Positions 25,676-34,922 of a stretch of 64,000 nucleotides of DNA are shown here, piece after piece. A model generated the notes under the pieces. That model did not search any database and was not told the origin of the DNA. It saw only the letters and a program-made list of their open reading frames with translations. How positions within the stretch are numbered: position 1 is the stretch's first letter; the number at the start of each line of letters is the position of its first letter. The stretch is from an uncultured Lachnospiraceae bacterium (GTDB taxonomy: Bacteria; Bacillota; Clostridia; Lachnospirales; Lachnospiraceae). The position numbers and the translations under genes were made by a program. The stretch lies in contig CALWHG010000001.1 of assembly GCA_944380315.1 (NCBI GenBank), positions 1 to 64,000 on the forward strand, read 5' to 3'.

Positions 25676-26329
25676 GTGAAGAAGATAAAAGATATATTTG
25701 TACTTATGACCATATGTATGGCAGCGCTGGCATTTTCAGCCTGCGGCTCCTCATCGGAGACAGAGGCGGCTGCGGATATGACCGAGCCCTCAGCGGCAGT
25801 GGTGGGAGACATCCTTTCCCAGACCACAGAGGCATCAGGCATCATATCCTCTACGGATTCCACCTATTCCATACCTGCCGATGCACCTACGGGAGTGGAC
25901 GGAGGCCCCGGAGTCATGGCGACTCAGCCCACCACCATGAACCCCAACTATCCCGAGGATAAGCAGGTCATAGGTGCGCCTGAGGAGGGCACCATGGTGT
26001 GCCTTTATGCGGCAGCAAACTATGGCATATATCAGCTCTTTGAGTATGTGGATGTCTGTGAGGTAGACAGCCTTGTGGAGGTCATGACCCAGGACGATAT
26101 CCTGGAGGCAGGCACCGAGATAGTGGCATTTTCAAATGAGGGCGGCGAGGCCAGGCTCGAGCTCAACGAGCTCAAGGCAGGCTATGACTCTGCTTCCGAG
26201 GAGCAGATACTTACCTGCGTGGCAAATACCTTTATAGAGAATCTTGGCCTGGACAGCCTGACCATAGTGGTCGGCGGCGAGACCTATGGCCCCATGAGCT
26301 TCAATGATGACTATGCTACAGTGAAGTAA
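25676..26329 (+). CDS. Putative lipoprotein of unknown function
   Basis: About 217 residues from a GTG at 25676, chosen for the GGAGG at 25661-25665; an upstream ATG at 25637 lacks one. The N-terminus is a lipoprotein signal: positive VKKIKD, hydrophobic core, then ALAFSACGSSS with the acylated Cys. A Thr/Ala/Glu-rich linker follows. The mature part (VCLYAAANYGIYQLFEYVDV... and a final VGGETYGPMSF) is not from a family I recognise. It is probably surface-exposed on the outer face of the membrane. It is followed by a hairpin before metG. Confidence 0.8.
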   Translation: MKKIKDIFVLMTICMAALAFSACGSSSETEAAADMTEPSAAVVGDILSQTTEASGIISSTDSTYSIPADAPTGVDGGPGVMATQPTTMNPNYPEDKQVIGAPEEGTMVCLYAAANYGIYQLFEYVDVCEVDSLVEVMTQDDILEAGTEIVAFSNEGGEARLELNELKAGYDSASEEQILTCVANTFIENLGLDSLTIVVGGETYGPMSFNDDYATVK

Positions 26330-26354
26330 CTGGAAAATATCACGATATTATGAT

Positions 26355-26383
26355 ACAATAACCGCAAAATTTGCGGTTATTGT
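26355..26383 (+). terminator. Hairpin terminator between lipoprotein gene and metG
   Basis: Perfect inverted repeat of 14 bases (ACAATAACCGCAAA / TTTGCGGTTATTGT) around one base, then GCTTT. The T-tract is short, so it may act as a weak terminator or an mRNA end-stabiliser. It is not a T-box: no specifier loop or T-box sequence is present. Confidence 0.6.
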
Positions 26384-26406
26384 GCTTTAAAGGGAGAGTA
26401 TGGAAC

Positions 26407-28401
26407 ATGAGAGACAATGCACATAAGGACAGACCATATTATATAACCACGGCCATAGCCTATACCTCAGGCAAGCCTCATATAGGCAATACCTACGAGA
26501 TAGTGCTGGCTGATGCCATAGCCAGGTACAGGAGGGAGCAGGGCTACGATGTCCGCTTCCAGACCGGTACCGATGAGCATGGACAGAAGATCGAGGAGAA
26601 GGCTGCAGCAGAGGGGCTCGAGCCCCAGGCCTTCGTAGACAGGGTCGCAGCAGAGATCAAGCGCATCTGGGATCTGATGGACACCTCCTATGACAAGTTC
26701 ATACGTACTACGGACGAGGACCATGTAAAGAAGGTCCAGAAGATGTTCAAGAAGATGTATGACAAGGGAGATATCTATAAGGGCAAGTATGAGGGCTGGT
26801 ACTGCACTCCCTGTGAGTCCTTCTGGACAGAGTCACAGCTCAAGGACGGATGCTGCCCTGATTGCGGAAGGCCCGTACAGAAGGCCAGCGAGGAGGCTTA
26901 CTTCTTCCGTATGAGCAAGTATGCCCAGAGGCTCATAGACCATATCAATACACATCCCGAGTTCATACAGCCCGTATCCCGTAAAAACGAGATGATGAAC
27001 AACTTCCTGCTTCCCGGACTTCAGGACCTTTGCGTGTCCAGGAGCTCCTTTAAGTGGGGCATACCTGTGGACTTCGCTCCCGGACATGTGGTATATGTAT
27101 GGCTCGATGCCCTTACAAACTATATCACTGGAGTGGGCTATGATCCCGATACTGACAGCGGCGATGACATGTACAAAAAGTACTGGCCTGCGGATCTTCA
27201 TCTGGTAGGCAAGGACATCATCCGCTTCCATACCATATACTGGCCCATATTCCTTATGTCCCTGGATCAGCCCCTTCCGAAGCAGGTATTCGGACATCCC
27301 TGGCTGCTCCTGGCAGACGGCAAGATGTCAAAGTCCAAGGGCAATGTGCTTTATGCCGATGACCTTGTAAAGGAGTTCGGTGTGGATGCGGTCAGGTATT
27401 TCGTGCTTCATGAGATGCCCTTTGAAAATGATGGCAGCATAAGCTGGGAGCTTATGACCGAGAGATACAACTCCGACCTTGCAAACATCCTCGGAAACCT
27501 GGTCTCCAGGACCATAAGCATGACGAACAAGTACTTCGGTGGCATCGTTGAAAACAACGATGTGGAGGAGCCGGTAGATGACGAGCTCGCGGACTACATC
27601 CTTGACTGTGCAAGGAAGGTGGACGAGAAGATGGATGCTCTCAGGGTAGCCGATGCCATCACCGAGACCTTCAACATCTTCAGAAGATGCAACAAGTACA
27701 TAGATGAGACTATGCCCTGGGTACTGGCCAAGGACGAGGCTAAGCAGGAGCGCCTTAAGACCGTGCTCTACAATCTGACCGAGGGCATAACCATAGGAGC
27801 ATCCCTCCTTGCAAGCTTCATGCCCGAGACCTCTCAGAGGATACTCACAGAGCTCAATACTGACAAGCGCAACTGGGAGGACATGGATACCTTTGGTCTT
27901 TATCCCAACGGCAACAGGGTGGCTGAGAAGCCCGAGATGCTTTTTGCCAGGAAGGACGTGGAGCAGGTGCTCCAGTTTGCTGAGTCACTCATACCCGAGG
28001 CCCTTAAGTCTAAGGAAGCTGAGGCTGAGGCGGCAGAGGAGAAGGAAGAGAAGGCCATAGAGCATAAGCCCGTCATCGACTTCGATGATTTTGCAAAGAT
28101 GGAGCTTCGTGTGGGAGAGATCATAGCCTGTGAGGAGGTGCCCAACTCAAAGAAGCTCCTTAAGGAGACAGTCAAGCTGGGCTCCGAGACCCGCACCATA
28201 CTTTCCGGCATCAAGAAGTGGTACAAGCCTGAGGACATGGTGGGCAAGAAGGTCATGGTCATCTGCAACCTGGCTCCCAGGAAGATAGCCGGTATAGAGT
28301 CCCAGGGCATGCTGCTCTGCGCAGAGTCCGAGGACGGAGAGATATCCCTCATGACTCCCGACAAGCCTGAGTCCATATCCGGAGGAGACGAGATAGGCTG
28401 A
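26407..28401 (+). CDS. metG: Methionyl-tRNA synthetase
   Basis: 664 residues. Class I synthetase core with PHIGNTYEIV (HIGH motif) and KMSKSKGN (KMSKS motif). A zinc knuckle (CTPCESF...CCPDC, about residues 137-158), anticodon-binding helices, and a C-terminal tRNA-binding OB domain (FAKMELRVGEIIACEEVPNSKK, residues about 560-664) complete it. It supplies Met-tRNA for elongation and the fMet initiator. Start at ATG 26407, after GGGAGAG; an ATG at 26371 lies upstream inside the hairpin region. Full length for the dimeric bacterial type. Confidence 0.97.
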   Translation: MRDNAHKDRPYYITTAIAYTSGKPHIGNTYEIVLADAIARYRREQGYDVRFQTGTDEHGQKIEEKAAAEGLEPQAFVDRVAAEIKRIWDLMDTSYDKFIRTTDEDHVKKVQKMFKKMYDKGDIYKGKYEGWYCTPCESFWTESQLKDGCCPDCGRPVQKASEEAYFFRMSKYAQRLIDHINTHPEFIQPVSRKNEMMNNFLLPGLQDLCVSRSSFKWGIPVDFAPGHVVYVWLDALTNYITGVGYDPDTDSGDDMYKKYWPADLHLVGKDIIRFHTIYWPIFLMSLDQPLPKQVFGHPWLLLADGKMSKSKGNVLYADDLVKEFGVDAVRYFVLHEMPFENDGSISWELMTERYNSDLANILGNLVSRTISMTNKYFGGIVENNDVEEPVDDELADYILDCARKVDEKMDALRVADAITETFNIFRRCNKYIDETMPWVLAKDEAKQERLKTVLYNLTEGITIGASLLASFMPETSQRILTELNTDKRNWEDMDTFGLYPNGNRVAEKPEMLFARKDVEQVLQFAESLIPEALKSKEAEAEAAEEKEEKAIEHKPVIDFDDFAKMELRVGEIIACEEVPNSKKLLKETVKLGSETRTILSGIKKWYKPEDMVGKKVMVICNLAPRKIAGIESQGMLLCAESEDGEISLMTPDKPESISGGDEIG

Positions 28402-28473
28402 GTCGCATCGGGCCGGACAGAGCCTGGCAGACAGCCTCAGGAGAGGCCCTGTATCCGGTAAAAGAGAGGACAG

Positions 28474-29247
28474 ATGGCAAGGACTATAAAGCTTGAATTC
28501 AATAAAAGACGCTTACGCGGTTTTTCAGGCAATCAGTTAAAAATGATTGCCTGTTTTCTTATGCTCTGTGACAGCATAGGCTTCATGCTCATAGAAAACG
28601 GGGTCCTATACGGACTCAATCCGGAGTACTGGAGCCTGGCCCTGGCTACGGAGCTAGGACAGAGATGGTACACCCTGGCCAGGGTGCTGCGCTTCCTGGG
28701 ACGGATGGCATTTCCCATATTTGCGTACCTTGTGGCAGAGGGCTTCATACATACCTCAAATCAGCGCAGATACATGATCAGGATGCTGCTGTGTGCATTC
28801 ATATCGGAGGTGCCCTTTGACCTGGCTACCAGACATGTGGTGTTTGACCCGTCCTATCAAAATGTCTGCTTTACCTATGTCATAGCACTGGCAGCCCTTT
28901 ATTTCATACGCAGGGCACGCAGATACCCCCTTCCTGTCAGGCTGCTGATCATGGCACTTGGGGCGGCGTTGGCCTTCCTGCTGAGATCGGACCTGGGGCC
29001 TGTGGGTGTAGTGCTCATATGCCTGATGTATATGCTGCGCAATGACCGCAACGCACAGCTCGTCACAGGAGCGGTGGTAAGTGCGGCCGAGAGCCTTGGC
29101 TACTACTGCATATCGGCTCTGTCCTTCGTGCTCATCAGGTTCTACAACGGCAAGCGGGGATCCTTCCCCATGAAATATTTTTTCTATATATTCTATCCTG
29201 CGCATATGCTGGCCTTTTATGCGCTGGTGTATTTTGCAAACAGGTAG
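28474..29247 (+). CDS. TraX family membrane protein
   Basis: 257 residues, about eight hydrophobic segments. The N-terminal SGNQLKMIACFLMLCDSIGFMLI and the GRMAFPIFAYLVAEGFIHTSN block with the C-terminal FYIFYPAHMLAFY are hallmarks of TraX, the family of the F-plasmid pilin acetylase; in Firmicutes the chromosomal members are thought to acylate surface molecules. GAGAGGA at 28463-28469 precedes the ATG. No conjugation genes are nearby, so a pilus role is unlikely here. Confidence 0.88.
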   Translation: MARTIKLEFNKRRLRGFSGNQLKMIACFLMLCDSIGFMLIENGVLYGLNPEYWSLALATELGQRWYTLARVLRFLGRMAFPIFAYLVAEGFIHTSNQRRYMIRMLLCAFISEVPFDLATRHVVFDPSYQNVCFTYVIALAALYFIRRARRYPLPVRLLIMALGAALAFLLRSDLGPVGVVLICLMYMLRNDRNAQLVTGAVVSAAESLGYYCISALSFVLIRFYNGKRGSFPMKYFFYIFYPAHMLAFYALVYFANR

Positions 29248-29289
29248 GTGCCGTGATGGGACCTGCATGAGCATATTTGGGAGCAGCTT

Positions 29290-30084
29290 ATGATATTTGA
29301 CACACATGCACATTATGATTCAAGGGAGTTTGACGAGGATAGGGATGAGCTCATAGCCTCTCTTCATGAGCACGGTATAGGAAGGGTGGTAAATGTGGGC
29401 GCCCGCCTGGAGGGCTCGCGAAACAGTGTCCGTCTCTCTGAGCAGTACGATCACTTCTATGCCGCAGTAGGAGTCCATCCGGATGACTGCGGAGCCATGG
29501 AGGAGAGCTGGATAGACGAGCTTCGGGAGCTGGCGTCCCATGAAAAGGTGGTGGCCATAGGGGAGATCGGCCTGGATTATCATGGGTTCGGGGTCTACGA
29601 GGACAAGGTGGACAAGGAGACTCAGAAGCACTGGTTCTGGGAACAGCTCATGCTGGCAAAGGAGCTGGCGCTGCCGGTCATCATACATTCACGTAACGCC
29701 TCAGAGGATACCCTCAGCATCATGAGAAAGGCCAGAGAGGAGGGCATAGAGCGGGTGGTCATGCACTGCTACTCCTATGCCAGTGAGGCCGCAAAGGAAT
29801 ATGTGTCCATGGGATACTATCTGGGCTTTGGGGGAGTGGTCACCTATGAGGGACAGCGAAAGCTCACCAAGGTGCTGGAGCATGTGCCTCTTGATCACAT
29901 ACTGCTGGAGACGGACTGTCCATATCTGGCCCCTACGCCTCACAGAGGGGAGCGCAATTCCTCCCTCTATCTGCCGGCTGTAAGGGACAGGATAGCCCAG
30001 ATAAAGGGCGTGAGCCCCGAGGAGGTCGAGCGCATCACCTGGGACAACGGATGCAGGCTGTTCTTTACAAAGATTTTACATTAA
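29290..30084 (+). CDS. tatD: TatD family metal-dependent DNase
   Basis: 264 residues, TIM-barrel metallohydrolase. The metal ligands are visible in FDTHAHYDSREF (His-x-His), AIGEIGLDYH (Glu), VIIHSRNA (His), VMHCYSY (His) and LLETDCPYLAP (Asp). TatD proteins are 3'-5' exonucleases linked to DNA repair. Typical metG-tatD neighbourhood in Firmicutes, with traX inserted between. No terminator separates it clearly from pstS. Confidence 0.94.
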   Translation: MIFDTHAHYDSREFDEDRDELIASLHEHGIGRVVNVGARLEGSRNSVRLSEQYDHFYAAVGVHPDDCGAMEESWIDELRELASHEKVVAIGEIGLDYHGFGVYEDKVDKETQKHWFWEQLMLAKELALPVIIHSRNASEDTLSIMRKAREEGIERVVMHCYSYASEAAKEYVSMGYYLGFGGVVTYEGQRKLTKVLEHVPLDHILLETDCPYLAPTPHRGERNSSLYLPAVRDRIAQIKGVSPEEVERITWDNGCRLFFTKILH

Positions 30085-30113
30085 ACGCAATGAGCATTTT
30101 ACAAATGCCTTTT

Positions 30114-30172
30114 ATGATAACCATCGATAAAGGAAATGACGGGCACAGTCCCCGATCAAAGATGATTATCAT
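30114..30172 (+). promoter_or_regulatory. Dyad in the pstS leader
   Basis: ATGATAACCATC (30114-30125) and GATGATTATCAT (30161-30172) are inverted with one mismatch, 35 bases apart. The right arm abuts the AGGAGGC ribosome site (30173-30179). It could be an mRNA hairpin or a regulator site. No convincing promoter or Pho box was found in 30085-30188. Confidence 0.35.
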
Positions 30173-30188
30173 AGGAGGCATTTTTATT

Positions 30189-31097
30189 ATGAAAAGATCT
30201 ATAGCAATAGTAGCGGCAGCAGTACTTGCCATGGGCGCGCTTACTGCTTGCGGAAGCAGCGCGCAGGAGACCACTGCAGCGGCCACCGAAGCAGCAACCA
30301 CCGCAGCAGAGGCTGCAGAGACCGAGGAGGCAGCCACAGAGGCAGAGGCAGCAGCAGAGGAGCTCTCAGGAGCAGTTGCAACTGACGGATCCACTTCCAT
30401 GGAGTCAGTCATAGGCATACTTGGTGAGTCCTTCATGCAGCTTCACCCCGATGTGACATTTACATACAACCCCACCGGTTCAGGCTCAGGAATCACAGCA
30501 GTCCAGGAGGGACGCTGCGACATCGGACTTTCCAGCCGTGCCCTCAAGGATGAGGAGACAGAGGCAGGACTCAAGGGAGAGACCGTAGCGCTTGACGGTA
30601 TCGCCATTATCGTAAACAACGAGAACCCTGTTACCGATCTTACTCTTGAGCAGATAGCTCAGATCTACACCGGAGAGATCACTAACTGGAGTGAGGTAGG
30701 CGGCAACGATGAGGAGATCGTGCTCATAGGCCGTGAGGCAGGCTCAGGCACCAGAGACGGCTTTGAGTCCATCACAGGCACCGAGGATCTCTGCCAGTAC
30801 CGTCAGGAGCTCACCTCCACAGGTGATGTTATAACCACCGTTTCCCAGAACCCTGCTGCCATCGGATATGCTTCACTTGCATCCGTATCAGACCAGACAA
30901 AGACTCTTACGGTCGACGGAGTAGAGCCCACTGAGGATACTGTCAGGGACGGAAGCTACAAGATCCAGAGGCCCTTCGTGCTGGTGACAAGGGACGGCGA
31001 GGCACTTTCAACTCAGGCTCAGGCATTCTATGACTATGCAATGTCTGCAGAGGTAGCAGACCTCATAGCTCAGGCAGGTGCAGTGGCTATCCACTGA
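30189..31097 (+). CDS. pstS: Phosphate ABC transporter substrate-binding lipoprotein
   Basis: 302 residues. Lipoprotein signal (MKRSIAIVAAAVLAMGALTACGSS) then an Ala/Thr/Glu linker and a periplasmic-binding fold. Phosphate-binding segments: DGSTSMESVIG, NPTGSGSGITAV, DIGLSSRAL, and REAGSGTRDGFE. Located at the outer membrane face, it hands phosphate to PstCA. Start at 30189 after AGGAGG. First gene of pstS-C-A-B-phoU; a hairpin after it may raise its level relative to the rest. Confidence 0.96.
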   Translation: MKRSIAIVAAAVLAMGALTACGSSAQETTAAATEAATTAAEAAETEEAATEAEAAAEELSGAVATDGSTSMESVIGILGESFMQLHPDVTFTYNPTGSGSGITAVQEGRCDIGLSSRALKDEETEAGLKGETVALDGIAIIVNNENPVTDLTLEQIAQIYTGEITNWSEVGGNDEEIVLIGREAGSGTRDGFESITGTEDLCQYRQELTSTGDVITTVSQNPAAIGYASLASVSDQTKTLTVDGVEPTEDTVRDGSYKIQRPFVLVTRDGEALSTQAQAFYDYAMSAEVADLIAQAGAVAIH

Positions 31098-31128
31098 TAA
31101 AATAGATGTATATAGCCCAGCAAAAGAA

Positions 31129-31156
31129 GATCGGCAGACTCAGCAGTCTGCCGATC
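31129..31156 (+). terminator. Intercistronic hairpin between pstS and pstC
   Basis: Perfect 12-bp stem GATCGGCAGACT / AGTCTGCCGATC with a CAGC loop; the bases after it (GTTACGG) lack a T-run. Such hairpins often cause partial termination or protect the upstream mRNA, letting the binding protein be made in excess. Confidence 0.7.
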
Positions 31157-31177
31157 GTTACGGATAAAAGGAAAAAC

Positions 31178-32044
31178 ATGAACAGGCACAAAAACTTAGA
31201 ATCGATAGTACAGCTCATCTTCCTCATACTTGGCCTGGTGACCATAGCCAGCGTGCTGCTGATCACCATATACCTCATCATAGCAGGCATACCGGCGATC
31301 AGGGAGATAGGCCTTGTGGATTTCCTGTTCGGCGATGAATGGGCATCTACGGCAGCCGAGCCCAAGTACGGCATACTTCCCTTCATACTGACCAGTATAT
31401 ACGGCACTGCAGGCGCCATGGTCATAGGCGTGCCGGTAGGATTCATGACAGCAGTATTTACAGCCAAGGTGGCACCTCCCAGGGTAAGGATGGTCATAGA
31501 GGAGTCAGTCAGCCTCCTTGCAGGCATCCCCTCTGTTGTATACGGCCTTGTGGGCATGCTCATACTGGTGCCGGGCATTAGGAAGATGTTTGACATACCT
31601 GACGGAGCCAGCCTGCTGGCGGCCATCATAGTACTGGCCATCATGACGCTCCCTTCCATCATAAATGTATCCATCACTGCACTTGAGGCGGTGCCCAAGG
31701 AATACGAGGAGGCATCCCTGGCCCTCGGAGCCACCGAGACAGAGACATTTTTCAGGGTGTCAGTACCGGCGGCAAAGAGCGGCATAGCAGCAGCTGTGGT
31801 CCTTGGCGTAGGCCGTGCCATAGGCGAGGCCATGGCGGTCATGATGGTATCGGGAAATGCGCCTAACATGCCGGATTCCCTGTTCCAGAGCGTGCGCTTC
31901 CTGACTACTGCAGTGGCCAGCGAGATGTCCTATTCATCCGGACTTCAGAGACAGGCCCTGTTTTCCATAGCATTGGTGCTCTTCCTTTTCATCATGCTCA
32001 TCAATGCGCTGCTCAACTTCCTCATGAAGCATGACAAGGAGTGA
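31178..32044 (+). CDS. pstC: Phosphate ABC transporter permease PstC
   Basis: 288 residues from ATG 31178 (AAAGGAAA before it); the longer frame from 31106 overlaps the hairpin and is rejected. About six membrane segments, with the EAA loop EEASLALGATETETFFRVSVPAAKSGIAAAVVLGVGRAIGEAMAV region contacting PstB. Starts with an N-terminal helix typical of PstC. Four bases separate it from the pstA ribosome-site region, so the two permeases are coupled. Confidence 0.95.
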   Translation: MNRHKNLESIVQLIFLILGLVTIASVLLITIYLIIAGIPAIREIGLVDFLFGDEWASTAAEPKYGILPFILTSIYGTAGAMVIGVPVGFMTAVFTAKVAPPRVRMVIEESVSLLAGIPSVVYGLVGMLILVPGIRKMFDIPDGASLLAAIIVLAIMTLPSIINVSITALEAVPKEYEEASLALGATETETFFRVSVPAAKSGIAAAVVLGVGRAIGEAMAVMMVSGNAPNMPDSLFQSVRFLTTAVASEMSYSSGLQRQALFSIALVLFLFIMLINALLNFLMKHDKE

Positions 32045-32048
32045 CGTT

Positions 32049-32933
32049 ATGGATGCTTCTACAAATACAAATCAGATAAAAAAGCCCTTATCCTTCAAAA
32101 GGAAGGCTTACATAGGTACCATGTCCTTTCTGATGTGGCTCTGCGCCCTGATCACCTGCGGACTGGTGGTGTTCATACTGGCCTATGTGCTGTTCAGAGG
32201 ACTGCCGAACTTATCCTGGGGATTCGTATCCACGGCGCCCAGCTATCTTTCGGGAAATATAGGCATACTGCCTGACATACTCAACACCGTATACATAGTG
32301 CTGGCATCACTGATCATAGTCCTGCCCCTGGGAGTAGGAGCTGCGGTATACCTGACCGAGTATGCCACCAACAAGAAGCTTGCAGGCATCATAGAGTATG
32401 CGGCTGAGACCCTTTCAGGCATACCCTCCATTATATACGGACTCGTGGGCATGCTGTTCTTCTGCCAGTTCTGCGGTCTTCAGACCTCACTGCTTGCAGG
32501 AGCCCTGACCCTGGTCATCATGAACCTGCCCACCATCATGCGTACCGCCCAGGAGAGCCTCAAGACCGTGCCCCAGAGCTACAGAGAGGGCGCCTTCGGC
32601 CTTGGAGCAGGAAAATGGAGAGTCATAAGGACAGTGGTGCTTCCCAACTGTATCGATGGTATCATCACCGGATGCATACTTTCCACCGGACGTATACTCG
32701 GTGAGTCGGCAGCCCTCCTGTTCACCGCAGGCTTTGCACATGCGGTCAATGGGCTCTGGAAGGGCCTGCACAGCGCCGGCGCCACCCTTACGGTCGCCCT
32801 TTACGTGTACGCAAAGGAGCAGGGTGAGTTTGAGGTGGCCTTCGGCATAGCAGCCATACTGGTCATACTTGCACTCATACTAAACCTGGCAGCCAGGATG
32901 GTGGGAGCATATTTCAAGAAGAAGAGAGGATGA
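32049..32933 (+). CDS. pstA: Phosphate ABC transporter permease PstA
   Basis: 294 residues. Six-helix MetI-like permease with EAA loop SYREGAFGLGAGKWRVIRTVVLPNCIDGIITG. Pairs with PstC to form the channel. Start at ATG 32049, chosen because AAGGAG (32036-32041, at the pstC end) is well spaced; the ATG at 32031 has none. Length and topology normal. Confidence 0.95.
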   Translation: MDASTNTNQIKKPLSFKRKAYIGTMSFLMWLCALITCGLVVFILAYVLFRGLPNLSWGFVSTAPSYLSGNIGILPDILNTVYIVLASLIIVLPLGVGAAVYLTEYATNKKLAGIIEYAAETLSGIPSIIYGLVGMLFFCQFCGLQTSLLAGALTLVIMNLPTIMRTAQESLKTVPQSYREGAFGLGAGKWRVIRTVVLPNCIDGIITGCILSTGRILGESAALLFTAGFAHAVNGLWKGLHSAGATLTVALYVYAKEQGEFEVAFGIAAILVILALILNLAARMVGAYFKKKRG

Positions 32934-32974
32934 GCCGGACGGCTTGACATTTTCAGGAGCACAAGGGAATAGAT

Positions 32975-33736
32975 ATGGACAATAACAGTATAATTTCAGT
33001 AAAGGACATGTGCCTGTGGTACGGACAGTCCCAGGCACTCAAGAACATAACGCTCGACATCCCCGAGCATGCCATAACCGCTCTGATCGGCCCCTCCGGC
33101 TGCGGAAAGTCCACCTTTCTGAAGTCGCTCAATCGCATGAACGACCTGATACCCGGAGTCAAGATCACTGGCAGCATCCAGTACAGGGGAAATGAGATCT
33201 ATGATCCGCAGACGGATGTCAATGAGCTCCGTCATCAGATAGGCATGGTGTTCCAGAAGCCAAACCCCTTCCCCATGAGCATCTATGACAACATAGCCTA
33301 TGGGCCCCGTACCCATGGCATCACAAAGAAGGCTGAGCTCGATGAGATCATAGAGAGATCCCTCAAGGGTGCAGGCATCTGGGAGGAGGTCAAGGACAGG
33401 CTCAAAAAGTCGGCCCTGGGACTTTCCGGAGGACAGCAGCAGAGGCTCTGCATAGCAAGGGCCCTGGCGGTAGAGCCGGATATACTCCTTATGGATGAGC
33501 CCACCTCGGCGCTGGATCCCATATCCACCTCAAGGATAGAGGACCTGGCACTGGAGCTCAAGGAAAAGTATACTATCATCATAGTTACACATAACATGCA
33601 GCAGGCAGTACGTATCTCCGACAGGACCGCCTTCTTCCTTCTGGGAGAGATGGTTGAGTACGGCGATACGGATCAGATATTCTCCATGCCCAAGGACAAG
33701 AGGACAGAGGATTATATCACGGGAAGGTTCGGTTGA
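32975..33736 (+). CDS. pstB: Phosphate ABC transporter ATP-binding protein
   Basis: 253 residues. Walker [13 protein letters not shown]-loop [11 protein letters not shown] (the NPFPMS form is characteristic of PstB), signature [15 protein letters not shown], Walker [14 protein letters not shown] and H-loop VTHNMQQA. Drives phosphate import. 41 bases after pstA, with CAGGAG upstream. No extra domain. Confidence 0.97.
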   Translation: MDNNSIISVKDMCLWYGQSQALKNITLDIPEHAITALIGPSGCGKSTFLKSLNRMNDLIPGVKITGSIQYRGNEIYDPQTDVNELRHQIGMVFQKPNPFPMSIYDNIAYGPRTHGITKKAELDEIIERSLKGAGIWEEVKDRLKKSALGLSGGQQQRLCIARALAVEPDILLMDEPTSALDPISTSRIEDLALELKEKYTIIIVTHNMQQAVRISDRTAFFLLGEMVEYGDTDQIFSMPKDKRTEDYITGRFG

Positions 33737-33754
33737 TCGGGGGTAGCTTAAGAT

Positions 33755-34465
33755 ATGAGAAACAGATACGACAGACAGCTCAGCACGCTGAATGAGATGC
33801 TCATACGTATGGGCTCCACCTGCGAGGATGCCATCAGTCAGGTGGCTCTCGCCATGCAGGGCAAAAAGGAAAATGCCTTTGAGGGCACGGATTCGGACAT
33901 CACGGCCCGTATCATAGAGAAGGTGCATCAGACAGAGAGCGAGATAGATCAGATGGAGAAGGATATCGAGAGCCTCTGCCTGAAGCTCCTGCTTCAGCAG
34001 CAGCCCGTGGCCACAGACCTCAGGGTCATCTCCGCCGCACTCAAGATGATCTCTGACTTGGAAAGGATAGGCGACCAGTGCTCAGACATAGCTGACATAG
34101 TCACCTTCCTGAGCTCAGACCACGTAAAGAACTTCAGCTCCTCAGTAAATATCCAGGAGATGGCAGCAGCCACCATGAAGATGGTGACCATGGCCGTGGA
34201 TTCCTTCGTAAACCGCAACCAGGTGCTGGCTGAGGGAGTCATAAAGGCCGACGACCATGTGGATGAGCTCTTCATGGGTGTCAAGAGAGAGATCATAGAC
34301 CTGATAGGCAAGAATCCTGACAGCGGAGAGGCCCTGCTTGATCTCCTTATGATCGCAAAGTACTTCGAGAGGATCGGAGACCATGCCACGAACGTGGCCG
34401 AGTGGGTGGTATTTTCCATCACCGGCGTACATACCGACGGCAACACCGCCTCAAGAGCACACTGA
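33755..34465 (+). CDS. phoU: Phosphate uptake regulator PhoU
   Basis: 236 residues, two repeated three-helix PhoU domains. The metal-binding-type signatures are ATDLRVISAALKMISDLERIGDQCSDIADI and LLMIAKYFERIGDHATNVAEWVVF. It damps Pst activity and Pho signalling when phosphate is plentiful. Last gene of the operon; no phoR/phoB pair lies adjacent, so the sensor must be elsewhere. Confidence 0.96.
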   Translation: MRNRYDRQLSTLNEMLIRMGSTCEDAISQVALAMQGKKENAFEGTDSDITARIIEKVHQTESEIDQMEKDIESLCLKLLLQQQPVATDLRVISAALKMISDLERIGDQCSDIADIVTFLSSDHVKNFSSSVNIQEMAAATMKMVTMAVDSFVNRNQVLAEGVIKADDHVDELFMGVKREIIDLIGKNPDSGEALLDLLMIAKYFERIGDHATNVAEWVVFSITGVHTDGNTASRAH

Positions 34466-34500
34466 GCTTTTTCATTTTTCACTCCTATAAATCATAAAAT

Positions 34501-34573
34501 AGAGCCGGGCGCATGCCCGAGGGCCCTTCGCCTCTTTGAGGCAGCAGACACCCTCAGGCATGCACCCGGCTCT
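34501..34573 (+). terminator. Large structured terminator after phoU
   Basis: AGAGCCGGG-C-GCATGCC (34501-34517) pairs with GGCATGC-A-CCCGGCTCT (34557-34573), 16 bp with one mismatch. Inside it GAGGG/CCCTC and a small GCCTC/GAGGC hairpin form further stems. TCTTT follows. It ends the pst operon and precedes the SRP RNA promoter by 14 bases. The inner branching is more than a terminator needs. Confidence 0.6.
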
Positions 34574-34587
34574 TTGCTCCTGCAGCA

Positions 34588-34616
34588 TTGACATTTCCCC
34601 ATATATATCATACAAT
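34588..34616 (+). promoter_or_regulatory. Promoter of the SRP RNA gene
   Basis: -35 TTGACA (34588-34593), exactly 17 bases, -10 TACAAT (34611-34616). Transcription would begin near 34623, at the 5' end predicted from the RNA fold. This is one of the best promoter matches in the window, as expected for a highly expressed stable RNA. Confidence 0.88.
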
Positions 34617-34622
34617 TAAATC

Positions 34623-34892
34623 TCACGCAGCCGGGGAGATAGCGGTGCCCTGTATCTGAGATCCGCTTTAGCAGAGGTGATACCCTGCCGAGGGCAGTAT
34701 ATCGCATGGCAGTTCTCTTTCAGGGCCGTTGAAGCCGGGGTCCCGCGCAATAGGAATTTGTGAACCGTGTCAGGGCAGGAATGCAGCAGCACTAAGCAAA
34801 GACTCTTATGTGCCGTGGGAGTGCCTTAGCAGAGGTCCTTGAAGGGGGATACGCATGTCTTATGCCGTTCGACGCAGGGTGCGTGATTTTTT
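34623..34892 (+). ncRNA. ffs: Signal recognition particle RNA, large bacterial type
   Basis: About 265 nucleotides. The SRP54-binding hairpin is visible near 34766-34796 as GTGTCAGGGCAGGAATGCAGCAGCAC, matching the consensus GUGUCAGG...GGAA..GCAGCAGCAC pattern (shown in pieces: GTGTCAGG, GGAATGCAGCAGCAC). The termini pair as CACGCA (34624-34629) with TGCGTG (34880-34885), as in the Bacillus scRNA with an Alu domain, and are followed by a T-run (34887-34892) acting as terminator. It directs secretory ribosomes to the membrane with Ffh. This fills most of the gap between phoU and rsmA. Confidence 0.92.
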
Positions 34893-34922
34893 ATTACCAT
34901 AAAATTCAGAAGCATTTGACCT

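Noticed and set aside
26355..26406. Hairpin before metG considered as a T-box riboswitch
   Set aside because: No specifier loop, no T-box sequence and far too short; read as a terminator of the upstream gene.
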